From assembly GCA_030530315.1 (NCBI GenBank), contig JAUMVG010000019.1, positions 1-51,111 on the forward strand: a DNA stretch of 51,111 nt, given 5' to 3'. Within the stretch, counting starts at the first letter, position 1, and every line of letters begins with the position of its first letter. Source of the DNA: Clostridia bacterium. GTDB lineage: Bacteria > Bacillota > Clostridia > Christensenellales > Aristaeellaceae. Below are positions 36,511 to 43,245 of the stretch, one piece after another. The notes below the pieces were generated by a model that was not told the DNA's origin, ran no database searches, and worked only from the letters and a program-made list of their open reading frames with translations. Made by a program: the position numbers and the translations under genes.

Positions 36511-37065
36511 TCACCGGAAGAAAATCTCCATGCTCGGGTTTTCGTTCTTCGCCTTCATCATCTCCGACAGGCTGGGGCCGCGTCCGGGGGCCGGCGTCGT
36601 CCCGGAGGGCAGCACCACTGCCGGCGTTCTGCCTGGCTTCCCCTGCGGCGCCAGGAAATACTCCTCGTAGGCCGCGCGGATGCCTGCCAGCTGTTCGGTG
36701 AGGGGTTTCGCGCCCTCTGCGCGATCCACCAGGCCGTAGACCGTCTCGAAGAACTTGGGCTTCACTTCCTTGAAGTCCGCGGACGTTCGCGCCGCCTGCA
36801 TGGCCTTGTAGGCGCTGAACTCGCCCTCCAGGGCCTTGTACTCGTCGCTCGCCTTCGGGTCGGGGGGCGTCTGTTCCTTCGCCCATGCCGCCTTGGCGCT
36901 CTCCAGCGCGTCCTGCTGGGCCTGCTGCGCTGCGCTCTTGGAGATGTAGCCATCGTCCAGCGCGCGGCCGTACAGGCTGTATACCTGCTCCGTCCGCTGC
37001 TGTGGCGTGAGGTTTTCATCCTCCATGATCTTGTTCAGTGCGTTCCTGGTGAAGATACCTGCCAT
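36511..37065 (-). CDS. Phage scaffolding protein
   Basis: The 184-residue, highly charged helical protein, with a middle rich in Ala, Gln and Lys (AAQQAQQDALESAKAAWAKEQ split by residues) and a Pro/Gly-rich tail, directly precedes the capsid gene. This is the usual form and place of a scaffold. GGAGGA is 6 bases before ATG 37065. Confidence 0.85.
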   Translation of the reverse strand: MAGIFTRNALNKIMEDENLTPQQRTEQVYSLYGRALDDGYISKSAAQQAQQDALESAKAAWAKEQTPPDPKASDEYKALEGEFSAYKAMQAARTSADFKEVKPKFFETVYGLVDRAEGAKPLTEQLAGIRAAYEEYFLAPQGKPGRTPAVVLPSGTTPAPGRGPSLSEMMKAKNENPSMEIFFR

Positions 37066-37140
37066 ATACTCCTCCTTTTTGCGGCCCTATAGGGAGTTGG
37101 GCCGTCCGCGTGTTTCTCGTCCCGCCGGACGTAATGGTAT

Positions 37141-37168
37141 GAAAAAAGCACCTCCGAAAAGGTGCTTT
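37141..37168 (-). terminator. Intrinsic terminator inside the phage morphogenesis run
   Basis: AAAGCACCT/AGGTGCTTT forms a 9-bp stem and is followed on the minus strand by six T residues. A second hairpin, AAAACCGCC/GGCGGTTTT at 37182-37203, lies just before it. The pair separates the small gene at 37205 from the scaffold and capsid genes. Confidence 0.8.
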
Positions 37169-37204
37169 GATCAGCTATGACAAAACCGCCCGAAGGCGGT
37201 TTTA

Positions 37205-37444
37205 CTATCCACATGCTACTTGTCGGTACTCCGGATACCCCAAGGTGATGAGACGCCAGGCTTTTTCTGTGGCTACTTCCTGATTGAAGGTACTGTCAGA
37301 ATCCCCTGCGCACGGCCGAACCAGCGTTATTTCCTTGGTACTCTGGTTAATGGAGATACGCCCGTCAAGGTCAAGGCTCTCACGGGAATAGGCATAGAGG
37401 ACAACATTATCATTTTGAGATATTTTTTCAAACATCCACCACAT
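37205..37444 (-). CDS. Low-GC small phage protein (moron-like)
   Basis: The 79-residue product begins MWWMFEKISQNDNVVLYAYS and ends in EYRQVACG. It is beta-rich at the start and helical later. GC content is visibly lower than in the flanking phage genes and a terminator follows at once, the mark of a moron: an added gene with independent expression. An upstream in-frame ATG would add 15 residues, but GGGGAGG supports 37444. Function unknown. Confidence 0.65.
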   Translation of the reverse strand: MWWMFEKISQNDNVVLYAYSRESLDLDGRISINQSTKEITLVRPCAGDSDSTFNQEVATEKAWRLITLGYPEYRQVACG

Positions 37445-37583
37445 TAGTTCTTGTCCTCCCCTCTCTCTTTCCCTTGAACTGCAGTCCATCAGATAGATGC
37501 CCGATTTGCAATCTCATGGCCTCATCATCATTGTACCCATTTTCCCTCATCTCTGTCAACTCCAAATACTCATGCTTCAGCAT
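37428..37583 (-). CDS. Small overlapping open frame after the portal gene
   Basis: A 51-codon frame starts at ATG 37583, overlapping the end of the small frame before it by 14 bases, and runs into the start of the moron-like gene. The product begins MLKHEYLELTEMRENGYND and looks helical. Only a weak ribosome binding site is seen, so translation would depend on coupling. Confidence 0.4.
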   Translation of the reverse strand: MLKHEYLELTEMRENGYNDDEAMRLQIGHLSDGLQFKGKREGRTRTNVVDV

Positions 37584-37683
37584 CAGCATGCCTGGCCAGG
37601 TTCACCAGCTGCCGATCCACGCAATCCGCATAGGTCCTGCCGATGGCCTCGCCGAGGTAGTCCAGATCATCGAAGCATGCCAC
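37570..37683 (-). CDS. Very small frame coupled to the portal stop
   Basis: A 37-codon frame starts with GTG at 37683, six bases after the portal stop; CAGGGGTGA inside the portal end can act as its ribosome binding site. The product contains FDDLDYLGEAIGRTYADCV. The short length limits confidence. Confidence 0.4.
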   Translation of the reverse strand: MACFDDLDYLGEAIGRTYADCVDRQLVNLARHADAEA

Positions 37684-37689
37684 AGACTA

Positions 37690-39135
37690 TCACCCCTGCG
37701 GGAACAGATCGTCGTCGCTGCCATCCGATGCGCGGGCATTTTCCTCGCGGATCTTCGCCACAGCCGCCCTTGCCTGTGCCTCGGTCTCGCCGAGATACCA
37801 CTGGCGCAGCTCCACCCTACCGAGCACGCCGCTCTCCAGCAGCATCAGCCGCTCCTGGAGCTGCTGGCCCACGTCGGTGAGGATGCTGTCGTCCCACTCA
37901 AAGGACACCGCGAACGCGCCCTCAGGGGCCAGGCCATAGGCTGTGGCGTACACATCCATTGCCCGAATCACGTCCCTCAAACACTTCTCCAGCGCCCGCT
38001 GGTTGTCCGCGACGGTGGCGTAGCTCCTCTGGCGCAGTATCCTCAGCTCCGTCGCCGTCCGCGCCTCCGCGCCGGCCTCTGACAGCGTTCCCCGGGACAG
38101 TCCGCACAGGTCCTCGATCCGCATCAGCAGCTGGTTTAGCCCGTTCACCAGGCTCCCATCCCGCAGTTCCGGGGCGAACACCCGATAGGTCTCCTCCGCG
38201 CCGGTATCCACCGCCCGGAACAGCCGCTCGTTCAGCCGGGGCAGCGCGTTCCCCGCGCCGTCGGTCCGGGGCATCAGTGCCGTGGGGTCCACGTCCACAG
38301 CCAATTCGCCGCCCTCATATTCCCACAGCAGCCGTGAGTACTGCATGTCCGCCTCCCGGATGACCTCCGCCGCCCGGGCGTACACCGATGAGCCCAGCGG
38401 ACATCCCGCGTCCACGTGGTTCGCCGCCGCGGTCCGGTACCATCCAAACAGCGCCCCGCCCGCTCCGGTGATCCGCGCCGAGCGCTTGAGCCCCGCCCAC
38501 CGGGGCACCGCCGACAGCGGCACCTCCACGCCCAAAGCATTCTCGCGGTTGGATTTGAAGGCCCGCTGGGTGATCACCACGTCCTCGCCCTCCAGGCGGT
38601 GGCGCTCCAGCCGGGTGTAGATGCTCTCTCCCTCCCGGAACACATCCGGGATGATCACGTCCGAAAGTCCCCCGCCGTCGTCAAACGCCAGTGGGCAGAT
38701 GCCCCAATCCATGGCGAAATCGAAGTAGATGTGCCCGTCCAGCGGGTTCGGCCAGGGTTTGACGATCATGCCGCCCGCGGCGCAGCCCTGCTCCAGCTTC
38801 TGCCGCAGCACTTCCATCAGCTTCCCGAACTCCGCGCTCAGGTACCTCGCCCGGGCTTCCCCGCCCGGCGCGCGACCGGGATCCGTCGCCTCGATCCTCC
38901 ACTTCATTTCCAGCACCACCTGCCGGGCGATCTCCCCGGCGATCATCGAAGCCAGGTTCAGGCTCTTCACCACCCCGGGCTTCTTCCAGGGCGCTTGGTC
39001 CCGATACATCCTGTACCACAGTTCCAGCGCGTTCACCATCTCCGGGGCCAGCGGCGTCCGAATGCCCTCCGTCTGCTCAATGCTCCTGTACGGTATCAAC
39101 CTTCCCCACATCCTTCCGAGGAATTGCCTCATCAT
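37690..39135 (-). CDS. Phage portal protein
   Basis: The 481-residue product is the DNA gate of the head. It matches SPP1/PBSX-type portals in length and layout: a hydrophilic start, a KSLNLASMIAGEIARQV helix near residues 58-74, a beta-rich wing, and a long helix near 335-420 containing RTATELRILRQRSYATVADNQRALE, the stretch that lines the channel. It follows the large terminase by 73 bases. Confidence 0.88.
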   Translation of the reverse strand: MMRQFLGRMWGRLIPYRSIEQTEGIRTPLAPEMVNALELWYRMYRDQAPWKKPGVVKSLNLASMIAGEIARQVVLEMKWRIEATDPGRAPGGEARARYLSAEFGKLMEVLRQKLEQGCAAGGMIVKPWPNPLDGHIYFDFAMDWGICPLAFDDGGGLSDVIIPDVFREGESIYTRLERHRLEGEDVVITQRAFKSNRENALGVEVPLSAVPRWAGLKRSARITGAGGALFGWYRTAAANHVDAGCPLGSSVYARAAEVIREADMQYSRLLWEYEGGELAVDVDPTALMPRTDGAGNALPRLNERLFRAVDTGAEETYRVFAPELRDGSLVNGLNQLLMRIEDLCGLSRGTLSEAGAEARTATELRILRQRSYATVADNQRALEKCLRDVIRAMDVYATAYGLAPEGAFAVSFEWDDSILTDVGQQLQERLMLLESGVLGRVELRQWYLGETEAQARAAVAKIREENARASDGSDDDLFPQG

Positions 39136-39208
39136 TTCAACGATGGCCGTAAACTCACCACCCTCCGCCGGCGCGGGAATCCCCCCGCCCCGTATTGCCT
39201 CATCCGGC

Positions 39209-40507
39209 CTACGCCCCCTTCCTGCGCCAGATGCGCTCCGTGGCGTAGCGCACGGCGTCGATGGCGTGGTCGTCGCCGTCCGGGTAGCCGCCTATCAGCT
39301 CCCCTTCCGGCGTCCGCGCATATTCGTACCGGCTGAACTCCCGCGCCGCGTGGGGGCACCGCGCCGGGTCGATCACGATCCTCCGCAGCGATTGCAGCCA
39401 CTTGAAGGAATAGCGCCGGCTGTCCGGCCCCTTCAACGCGCCGCGGCACAGGCTCCCGTAGCTTCGAAAGTCCTGAATCGACTTCTCCTCGGCGCTGTCC
39501 GCGGTGATCAAATCGCACTCCCGCACGCCCTTCTCCGCCTTCAGCGCCTGCCAGGCGTCCGCGTTCTTCTGCCGGTACGCCCGGTACTCGTCGATCACGT
39601 ACAGCGTCTGTCGACCCGCGTCATAGTGCAGCTTCACCCACTGGAAGGGATCCGGGAACCATCCCCAGTCGATACCCATCAATATGTTGTCGAACCGATC
39701 CCGCTCCGCCTCAGAGATCGCCCTCAGCTCCAGGTTCTCGAACACCTCGCCGCCGGTCCCGGTGACCTCCCCCAGGTACTCGTGCCGGTATGCCCGGGTA
39801 TTTCGCCTCTCCAGCTCCTCCGCGGCGTCGAAAAACGCCTTGCCCAGCCAGCTTCGCGGCATCTCCAGATAGCAGGACCGATGCCGCAGGGTGTCCCGGG
39901 CGGGCTGCGTCACATAGGCGTTGACCCAGCTCGACTGGCTGACGGGCGGATTGAAGCTCTTGAACACCACGAAGCGCTCCCCGCCGCGCAGCACCGACTG
40001 CTGCACGCTGCGCACCTCCTCCGGCCCGTCGAACTCGTCCAGCTCCTCGAACCACAGGTATTTCAGGTAGCCCCTCGACACCTTCACCGACTTCAGCTTC
40101 CTTGCGCTGTCCAGTCCCCGGAACAGTATCGCCTGCCCCGTAGGCACGTAGGTCGCCCGGTACGGGCTGACGCTGCACTGCCATCGCCTGGATGCCCCCA
40201 GCGCGTCGATGGCCCACAGGATCTGCTCGTACACGCTGGTGCCAATGGTGTTTCCCACCTTTCGGAACACCACCGCGTTGGCGGCGGGATCGCTCATGAT
40301 CCCCAGCACGATCTCCACCGATATGAAGCTGGATTTCCCGCTGCCCCGGCCGCCGAACAGATCATAATAGGTGTGCCTGCCCTCCGCGATATCCCAGTGC
40401 AGGCCGTAGAAGGACGGCGCGATCAGCCGGGACAGCCGAACGACCGGGGCGCTCTCCGCGCTGCCGCGGCGTGCCTTCGACCCCCGCTTCCCGCTCCGGG
40501 CATTCAT
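39209..40507 (-). CDS. Phage terminase large subunit, PBSX/SPP1-like
   Basis: The 432-residue packaging motor has an ATPase half with Walker A GGRGSGKS at 52-59 and Walker B LWFEELDE at 151-158, and a nuclease half with the first acidic residue in GIDWG near 280, another near 340 in ADSAEE, and the closing DDHAIDAVRY near the C-terminus. This set matches the PBSX/SPP1-type large terminases, which package by headful. The start overlaps the small subunit by 4 bases. Confidence 0.93.
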   Translation of the reverse strand: MNARSGKRGSKARRGSAESAPVVRLSRLIAPSFYGLHWDIAEGRHTYYDLFGGRGSGKSSFISVEIVLGIMSDPAANAVVFRKVGNTIGTSVYEQILWAIDALGASRRWQCSVSPYRATYVPTGQAILFRGLDSARKLKSVKVSRGYLKYLWFEELDEFDGPEEVRSVQQSVLRGGERFVVFKSFNPPVSQSSWVNAYVTQPARDTLRHRSCYLEMPRSWLGKAFFDAAEELERRNTRAYRHEYLGEVTGTGGEVFENLELRAISEAERDRFDNILMGIDWGWFPDPFQWVKLHYDAGRQTLYVIDEYRAYRQKNADAWQALKAEKGVRECDLITADSAEEKSIQDFRSYGSLCRGALKGPDSRRYSFKWLQSLRRIVIDPARCPHAAREFSRYEYARTPEGELIGGYPDGDDHAIDAVRYATERIWRRKGA

Positions 40508-41304
40508 CCTTCCACCTCCGTCATCGCCATCCCGGGCACTCCCGATCCGCCTCCGTCAAGGTTCTCTGCCGACCCGGATTCCTCCGTTCCCGGGCATCCC
40601 GCCGACCCGAAGGACTTCCCCGCCGCGCCTCCCCCTTCACCCGGGGCATCCGGCGGATTCCCCTCCCGGAGAATGTCGCACAGGATCTGCACCGGCTGGA
40701 CGCACTCGTCCTGGTCGCCCCTTCCGACCTCGTCGCCCCACGCCTCCGGCGCGCGCTTTTCCAGCCAGAACTTCTGGGCGCTCATGTTGGGCGGCACGTG
40801 CACGTCGTCGATGCCCGTCTCCAGCTCCTCGTATTCCCGCAGCTTTCGCCCGTTCTCGCCGTACTCCACGTGCTTCACCTTGTAGGTCTTGCGCAGCGAC
40901 TTCGTATATCCCACCGCCAGGCTGTGCAGCGCGGACTCCACCTCGGCGTTCGCCAGCTCGCCATCGTAGTTCAGCGCCTCGGCGATCTCCGGATACTGCC
41001 GTTTCCATCGGGCGAGCGTTCTGTGGGCAACGCCGCACTTCCCAGCGATCTGCCGTTCCGACAGGCCGTCCCGCGCCCATGCCCGCAGCATCGTCAGCCC
41101 GTCCGGCTGCAGCCACCTGTGATACTTGGCCCTCTCCTCCCGGTTCAGCGCCATATCCTCTGACCGACGCGCGCCGCGTTCCTCACAAGCGCTCTCCCCG
41201 CCTGTCCTCCGCCCGCCGCGCCGCTTCGGGCCCGGCCCGGTCCCTTCGTCCGCTTCGGTCGCGCCGTGAGCCATTTCCTCCAGCGCTTCCTCCTGTCCCG
41301 ACAT
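40504..41304 (-). CDS. Phage terminase small subunit
   Basis: The 266-residue product has a disordered, charged first 50 residues, then a helix-turn-helix LSERQIAGKCGVAHRTLARWK near 82-102, a central helical part that recognises DNA or the large subunit, and a Gly-rich tail. Position, overlap with terL and the HTH fit TerS, which chooses the packaging site. GGGAGG supports ATG 41304, although an internal ATG at 41154 would give a protein more typical in length. Confidence 0.85.
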   Translation of the reverse strand: MSGQEEALEEMAHGATEADEGTGPGPKRRGGRRTGGESACEERGARRSEDMALNREERAKYHRWLQPDGLTMLRAWARDGLSERQIAGKCGVAHRTLARWKRQYPEIAEALNYDGELANAEVESALHSLAVGYTKSLRKTYKVKHVEYGENGRKLREYEELETGIDDVHVPPNMSAQKFWLEKRAPEAWGDEVGRGDQDECVQPVQILCDILREGNPPDAPGEGGGAAGKSFGSAGCPGTEESGSAENLDGGGSGVPGMAMTEVEG

Positions 41305-41647
41305 TTGATCCCTCCCCTCACATGAGAATGGTGAAGTGCCCTCGGCTCCCCGTGGCCTTCCCGCCGCGTCAGGACCTCGCGCACTTCACCGATATCCATT
41401 CTACACCGCATTCCCTGTCACGTCCTGTCGACTTCGCGCCTTTCCCTCCGTCCATCGCCCTCAGCGCTTCACTCTCGCCTCGGCGCGCTCCTCCACATTA
41501 CCCATTCTACACCCTATCCCCTGTCGCCGCCTGTCGACTTCAAGTCCTCCCCACTCTTTCCTTTTCAACTCCGCACCCAACGCTCCACCCTCCACACATA
41601 ATTGCTCTCAACTCTTAACTCTTAACTCTTAACTATAAACTCTCCGT
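41305..41647 (-). promoter_or_regulatory. Non-coding region before terS with direct and inverted repeats
   Basis: No gene is seen here. It holds two copies of a 44-45 bp repeat (41392-41435 and 41497-41541) sharing CATTCTACACC and CCTGTCGACTTC, and an inverted pair GGTGAAGTGC (41330-41339) and GCACTTCACC (41381-41390). It lies between the sigma-like regulator gene and terS, so it could be the late promoter region, the activator site or the packaging start. Downstream, AACTCTT is repeated three times at 41610-41630. Confidence 0.6.
41610..41634. repeat. Tandem AACTCTT heptamers
   Basis: Three perfect 7-bp units plus AACT lie 13 bases beyond the stop codon of the sigma-like gene. The unit length equals that of the CCCAATT arrays elsewhere, although the sequence differs. 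Confidence 0.75.
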
Positions 41648-42073
41648 CTACGCCGCCCCCGGCACCTTCACGGCGTTCAGCGCCTCCCGATGCAAATGCC
41701 ATATCCGGTCCACGCTGTACAGCATGACCTGGGCGATCCGCTCCCAGCTCCAACCGTTCAGATACCGATAGGTCAGCAGGTCCCGATACCTCTGGTCCGG
41801 CACGGCGTCGATGGTCTCGCCGATCTCCCGGCTCAGCTGCGCCAGATCGTCGATCCGGCGCTCGATCTCCCTCGCCAGGTCCGCCATCCTGCAGCCGTAT
41901 TCCTCCACGCTGCTGACCTGCCGCGTCGTTCCGTGACGGCTCCCGCCCGCGCTGTAGCGGTAGTGCGTCGTGCACTGTGCCGCCAGCACCTCATAGCGCC
42001 GCCTGCGCTCCCTCAACGCCTCGATCCTCACATTCATCTGTCGCGCCTGCTGCAAATACTCCTTGGCCGTCAT
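41648..42073 (-). CDS. Phage regulator with sigma-region-4-like helix-turn-helix
   Basis: The 141-residue product has a helical first half (ARQMNVRIEALRERRRRYE) and a C-terminal HTH in YRDLLTYRYLNGWSWERIAQVM. Such small sigma-factor-like proteins (ArpU, RinA and Xpf types) switch on the late genes in phages of Gram-positive bacteria. It is the first gene of the minus-strand run, placed under the promoter at 42295-42323 and next to the operator at 42105-42117. Its place, directly before the terminase genes, matches PBSX Xpf. Confidence 0.8.
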   Translation of the reverse strand: MTAKEYLQQARQMNVRIEALRERRRRYEVLAAQCTTHYRYSAGGSRHGTTRQVSSVEEYGCRMADLAREIERRIDDLAQLSREIGETIDAVPDQRYRDLLTYRYLNGWSWERIAQVMLYSVDRIWHLHREALNAVKVPGAA

Positions 42074-42104
42074 TGAATTTCACCCCGCTTTTCGCTCTCA
42101 TTTA

Positions 42105-42356
42105 TCCACATTGTGGACTTCACGTTCTGTGTTCCGGCACGCGCTTCCCAATCCCCGGGCCAATCCCAAAGCTATCGGCTTATAACAAGCTGCAAAACCT
42201 ACTGCTTCCGGGCGGCTTCAAACCCTTCTCATCGAAAGGCGCAGTGCCATTCAAGGCTCATCCCATCGTTTTAGTTCACTTTGTGGACAAAGGGATCATA
42301 CCACACTTTTCACGCTCTGTCAACCACATTGTGGACATTTTTCTTGCATTTGTGGA
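42105..42356. promoter_or_regulatory. Four-copy operator array of the S24 repressor
   Basis: Four 13-bp sites share the half-site TGTGGA: 42105-42117 (perfect palindrome TCCACATTGTGGA), 42275-42287, 42323-42335 (perfect apart from the ends) and 42344-42356 (one good half). The last two are 21 bases apart, two helical turns, so side-by-side binding is likely. Sites 2-4 flank or overlap the two divergent promoters, the design expected for a phage repressor switch. The first site lies in the leader near the regulator start. Confidence 0.85.
42295..42323 (-). promoter_or_regulatory. Minus-strand phage promoter
   Basis: The minus strand has TTGACA (42323-42318) and TATGAT (42300-42295) 17 bases apart. 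The -35 box touches operator 3, and operator 2 lies just past the -10, so the repressor should block it. It drives the sigma-like regulator and perhaps the late genes after a leader of about 215 bases. Confidence 0.88.
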
Positions 42357-42372
42357 CAAAATATGCTATCAT
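42344..42372 (+). promoter_or_regulatory. Promoter of the phage repressor gene
   Basis: TTGCAT (42344-42349) and TATCAT (42367-42372) are 17 bases apart. Operator 4 overlaps the -35 box, which would let the repressor limit its own synthesis. Confidence 0.8.
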
Positions 42373-42390
42373 ACCCCTGAGGTGATCACC

Positions 42391-43065
42391 ATGGCGAGTT
42401 TCCAGCACAGGTTTTCCGAATTGTTGTCCCGCTCCGCGCTGAATGACAGCGCCGTCGCCGAGGCCCTCGGCGTCTCCAAGCAGACCGTCAGCGCCTGGAA
42501 GAGCGGTGACCGCACCCCCAAGCGCCCCACCGTCATCACCATCGCTTCCTACTTCAACGTCAGCGTCCCCTGGCTCCTCGGCATCTCCGACGACGATCAG
42601 GCCGGCTTCACCCGCCCGCTGCCCGCCAGCCTGCGGCCCGTGCAGTCGCTGCGCCACCAGCGCGTGCCGCTGATCGGCAGGGTGGCCGCCGGCAAGCCCA
42701 TCATGGCGGAGACTGACTACGAAACCTACGTCGATACCCCCGTGGAGTGTGACTGCGCCCTGGAGGTGGAGGGCGACAGCATGGTCCCCACCTACCTTCC
42801 CGGCGACATCCTCTACATCCGCCACCAGCCCGACGTCGTCGACGGCCAGATCGCCGTCGTCCTCATCGACGACCGCGCCGCCGTCAAGCACGTCTATCAC
42901 GATCCCGACGGCCTGACCCTCATCAGCGACAACCCGGCCTATCCCCCCATGCGCGTCAGCGGCAAAGACCACGACTATATCGCCATCTATGGCATCCCCA
43001 TGGGCTTCACCCGCATGTATAAGCACGACCCCGCCAATCTGATCCACAAGGGTTTCGACCGCTGA
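42391..43065 (+). CDS. LexA-like phage repressor with S24 self-cleavage domain
   Basis: The 224-residue product has an N-terminal XRE helix-turn-helix (VAEALGVSKQTVSAWKSGD, residues 22-40) and a C-terminal S24 peptidase domain. The cleavage bond would be A100-G101 in VAAGKP, the nucleophile is S130 in EGDSMVPTY, and the base is K166 in AAVKHVY. Proteins of this kind repress phage genes and cut themselves when RecA is activated by DNA damage, so the element should be SOS-inducible. TGAGGTGATC precedes ATG 42391. It is the only plus-strand gene of the element. Confidence 0.95.
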   Translation: MASFQHRFSELLSRSALNDSAVAEALGVSKQTVSAWKSGDRTPKRPTVITIASYFNVSVPWLLGISDDDQAGFTRPLPASLRPVQSLRHQRVPLIGRVAAGKPIMAETDYETYVDTPVECDCALEVEGDSMVPTYLPGDILYIRHQPDVVDGQIAVVLIDDRAAVKHVYHDPDGLTLISDNPAYPPMRVSGKDHDYIAIYGIPMGFTRMYKHDPANLIHKGFDR

Positions 43066-43083
43066 AAACCCAAAGCAAGCGCC

Positions 43084-43152
43084 GCTGTCTCACAAAACTG
43101 GTTCTTCACATTTTCATGAAGAACCAATATATCGCGCTGCGTAAGACAGCCG
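43084..43152. repeat. Palindromic element at the right border of the phage region
   Basis: Outer arms GCTGTCTCAC (43084-43093) and GTAAGACAGC (43143-43152) pair with one mismatch and enclose a perfect 9-bp hairpin, GGTTCTTCA/TGAAGAACC (43101-43127 region). The inner hairpin may be the terminator of the repressor gene; the whole could be a small repeat element. Confidence 0.55.
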
Positions 43153-43191
43153 TAGGTGTGCCAATTATGGCGCCCGTGTAAGCCCAGGACA

Positions 43192-43236
43192 AGCGCAGGG
43201 CGGTGATCCCGTTTCACGGAACCGCCGCCCTGCGCT
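43192..43236 (-). terminator. Hairpin after the Mur-ligase-like gene
   Basis: AGCGCAGGGCGG and CCGCCCTGCGCT form a perfect 12-bp stem with an inner CCGT/ACGG stem, 10 bases beyond the minus-strand stop codon. A T-run is lacking, so it may work in both directions only weakly. Confidence 0.45.
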
Positions 43237-43245
43237 AATCTGTCC

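Noticed and set aside
37205-37444. Anti-CRISPR or immunity gene
   Set aside because: The low GC and moron-like place allow this idea, but no motif or neighbouring regulator supports any specific function.
41392-41541. Sigma-A promoters in the repeats before terS
   Set aside because: TAGAAT-like -10 boxes occur on the minus strand in both copies, but no -35 box lies at 16-18 bases. An activator-dependent promoter remains possible and is noted as a finding instead.
22667-43065. Contractile-tail bacteriocin (R-type pyocin-like)
   Set aside because: A capsid, portal and terminase are present, and no sheath or baseplate-wedge genes were recognised. The tail genes are of the long, flexible siphophage type.
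22499-43245. Attachment-site repeats flanking the phage element
   Set aside because: Comparing 22005-22666 with 43066-43245 by eye, the best shared word is about 7-8 bases (GTTTCAC), which is expected by chance.
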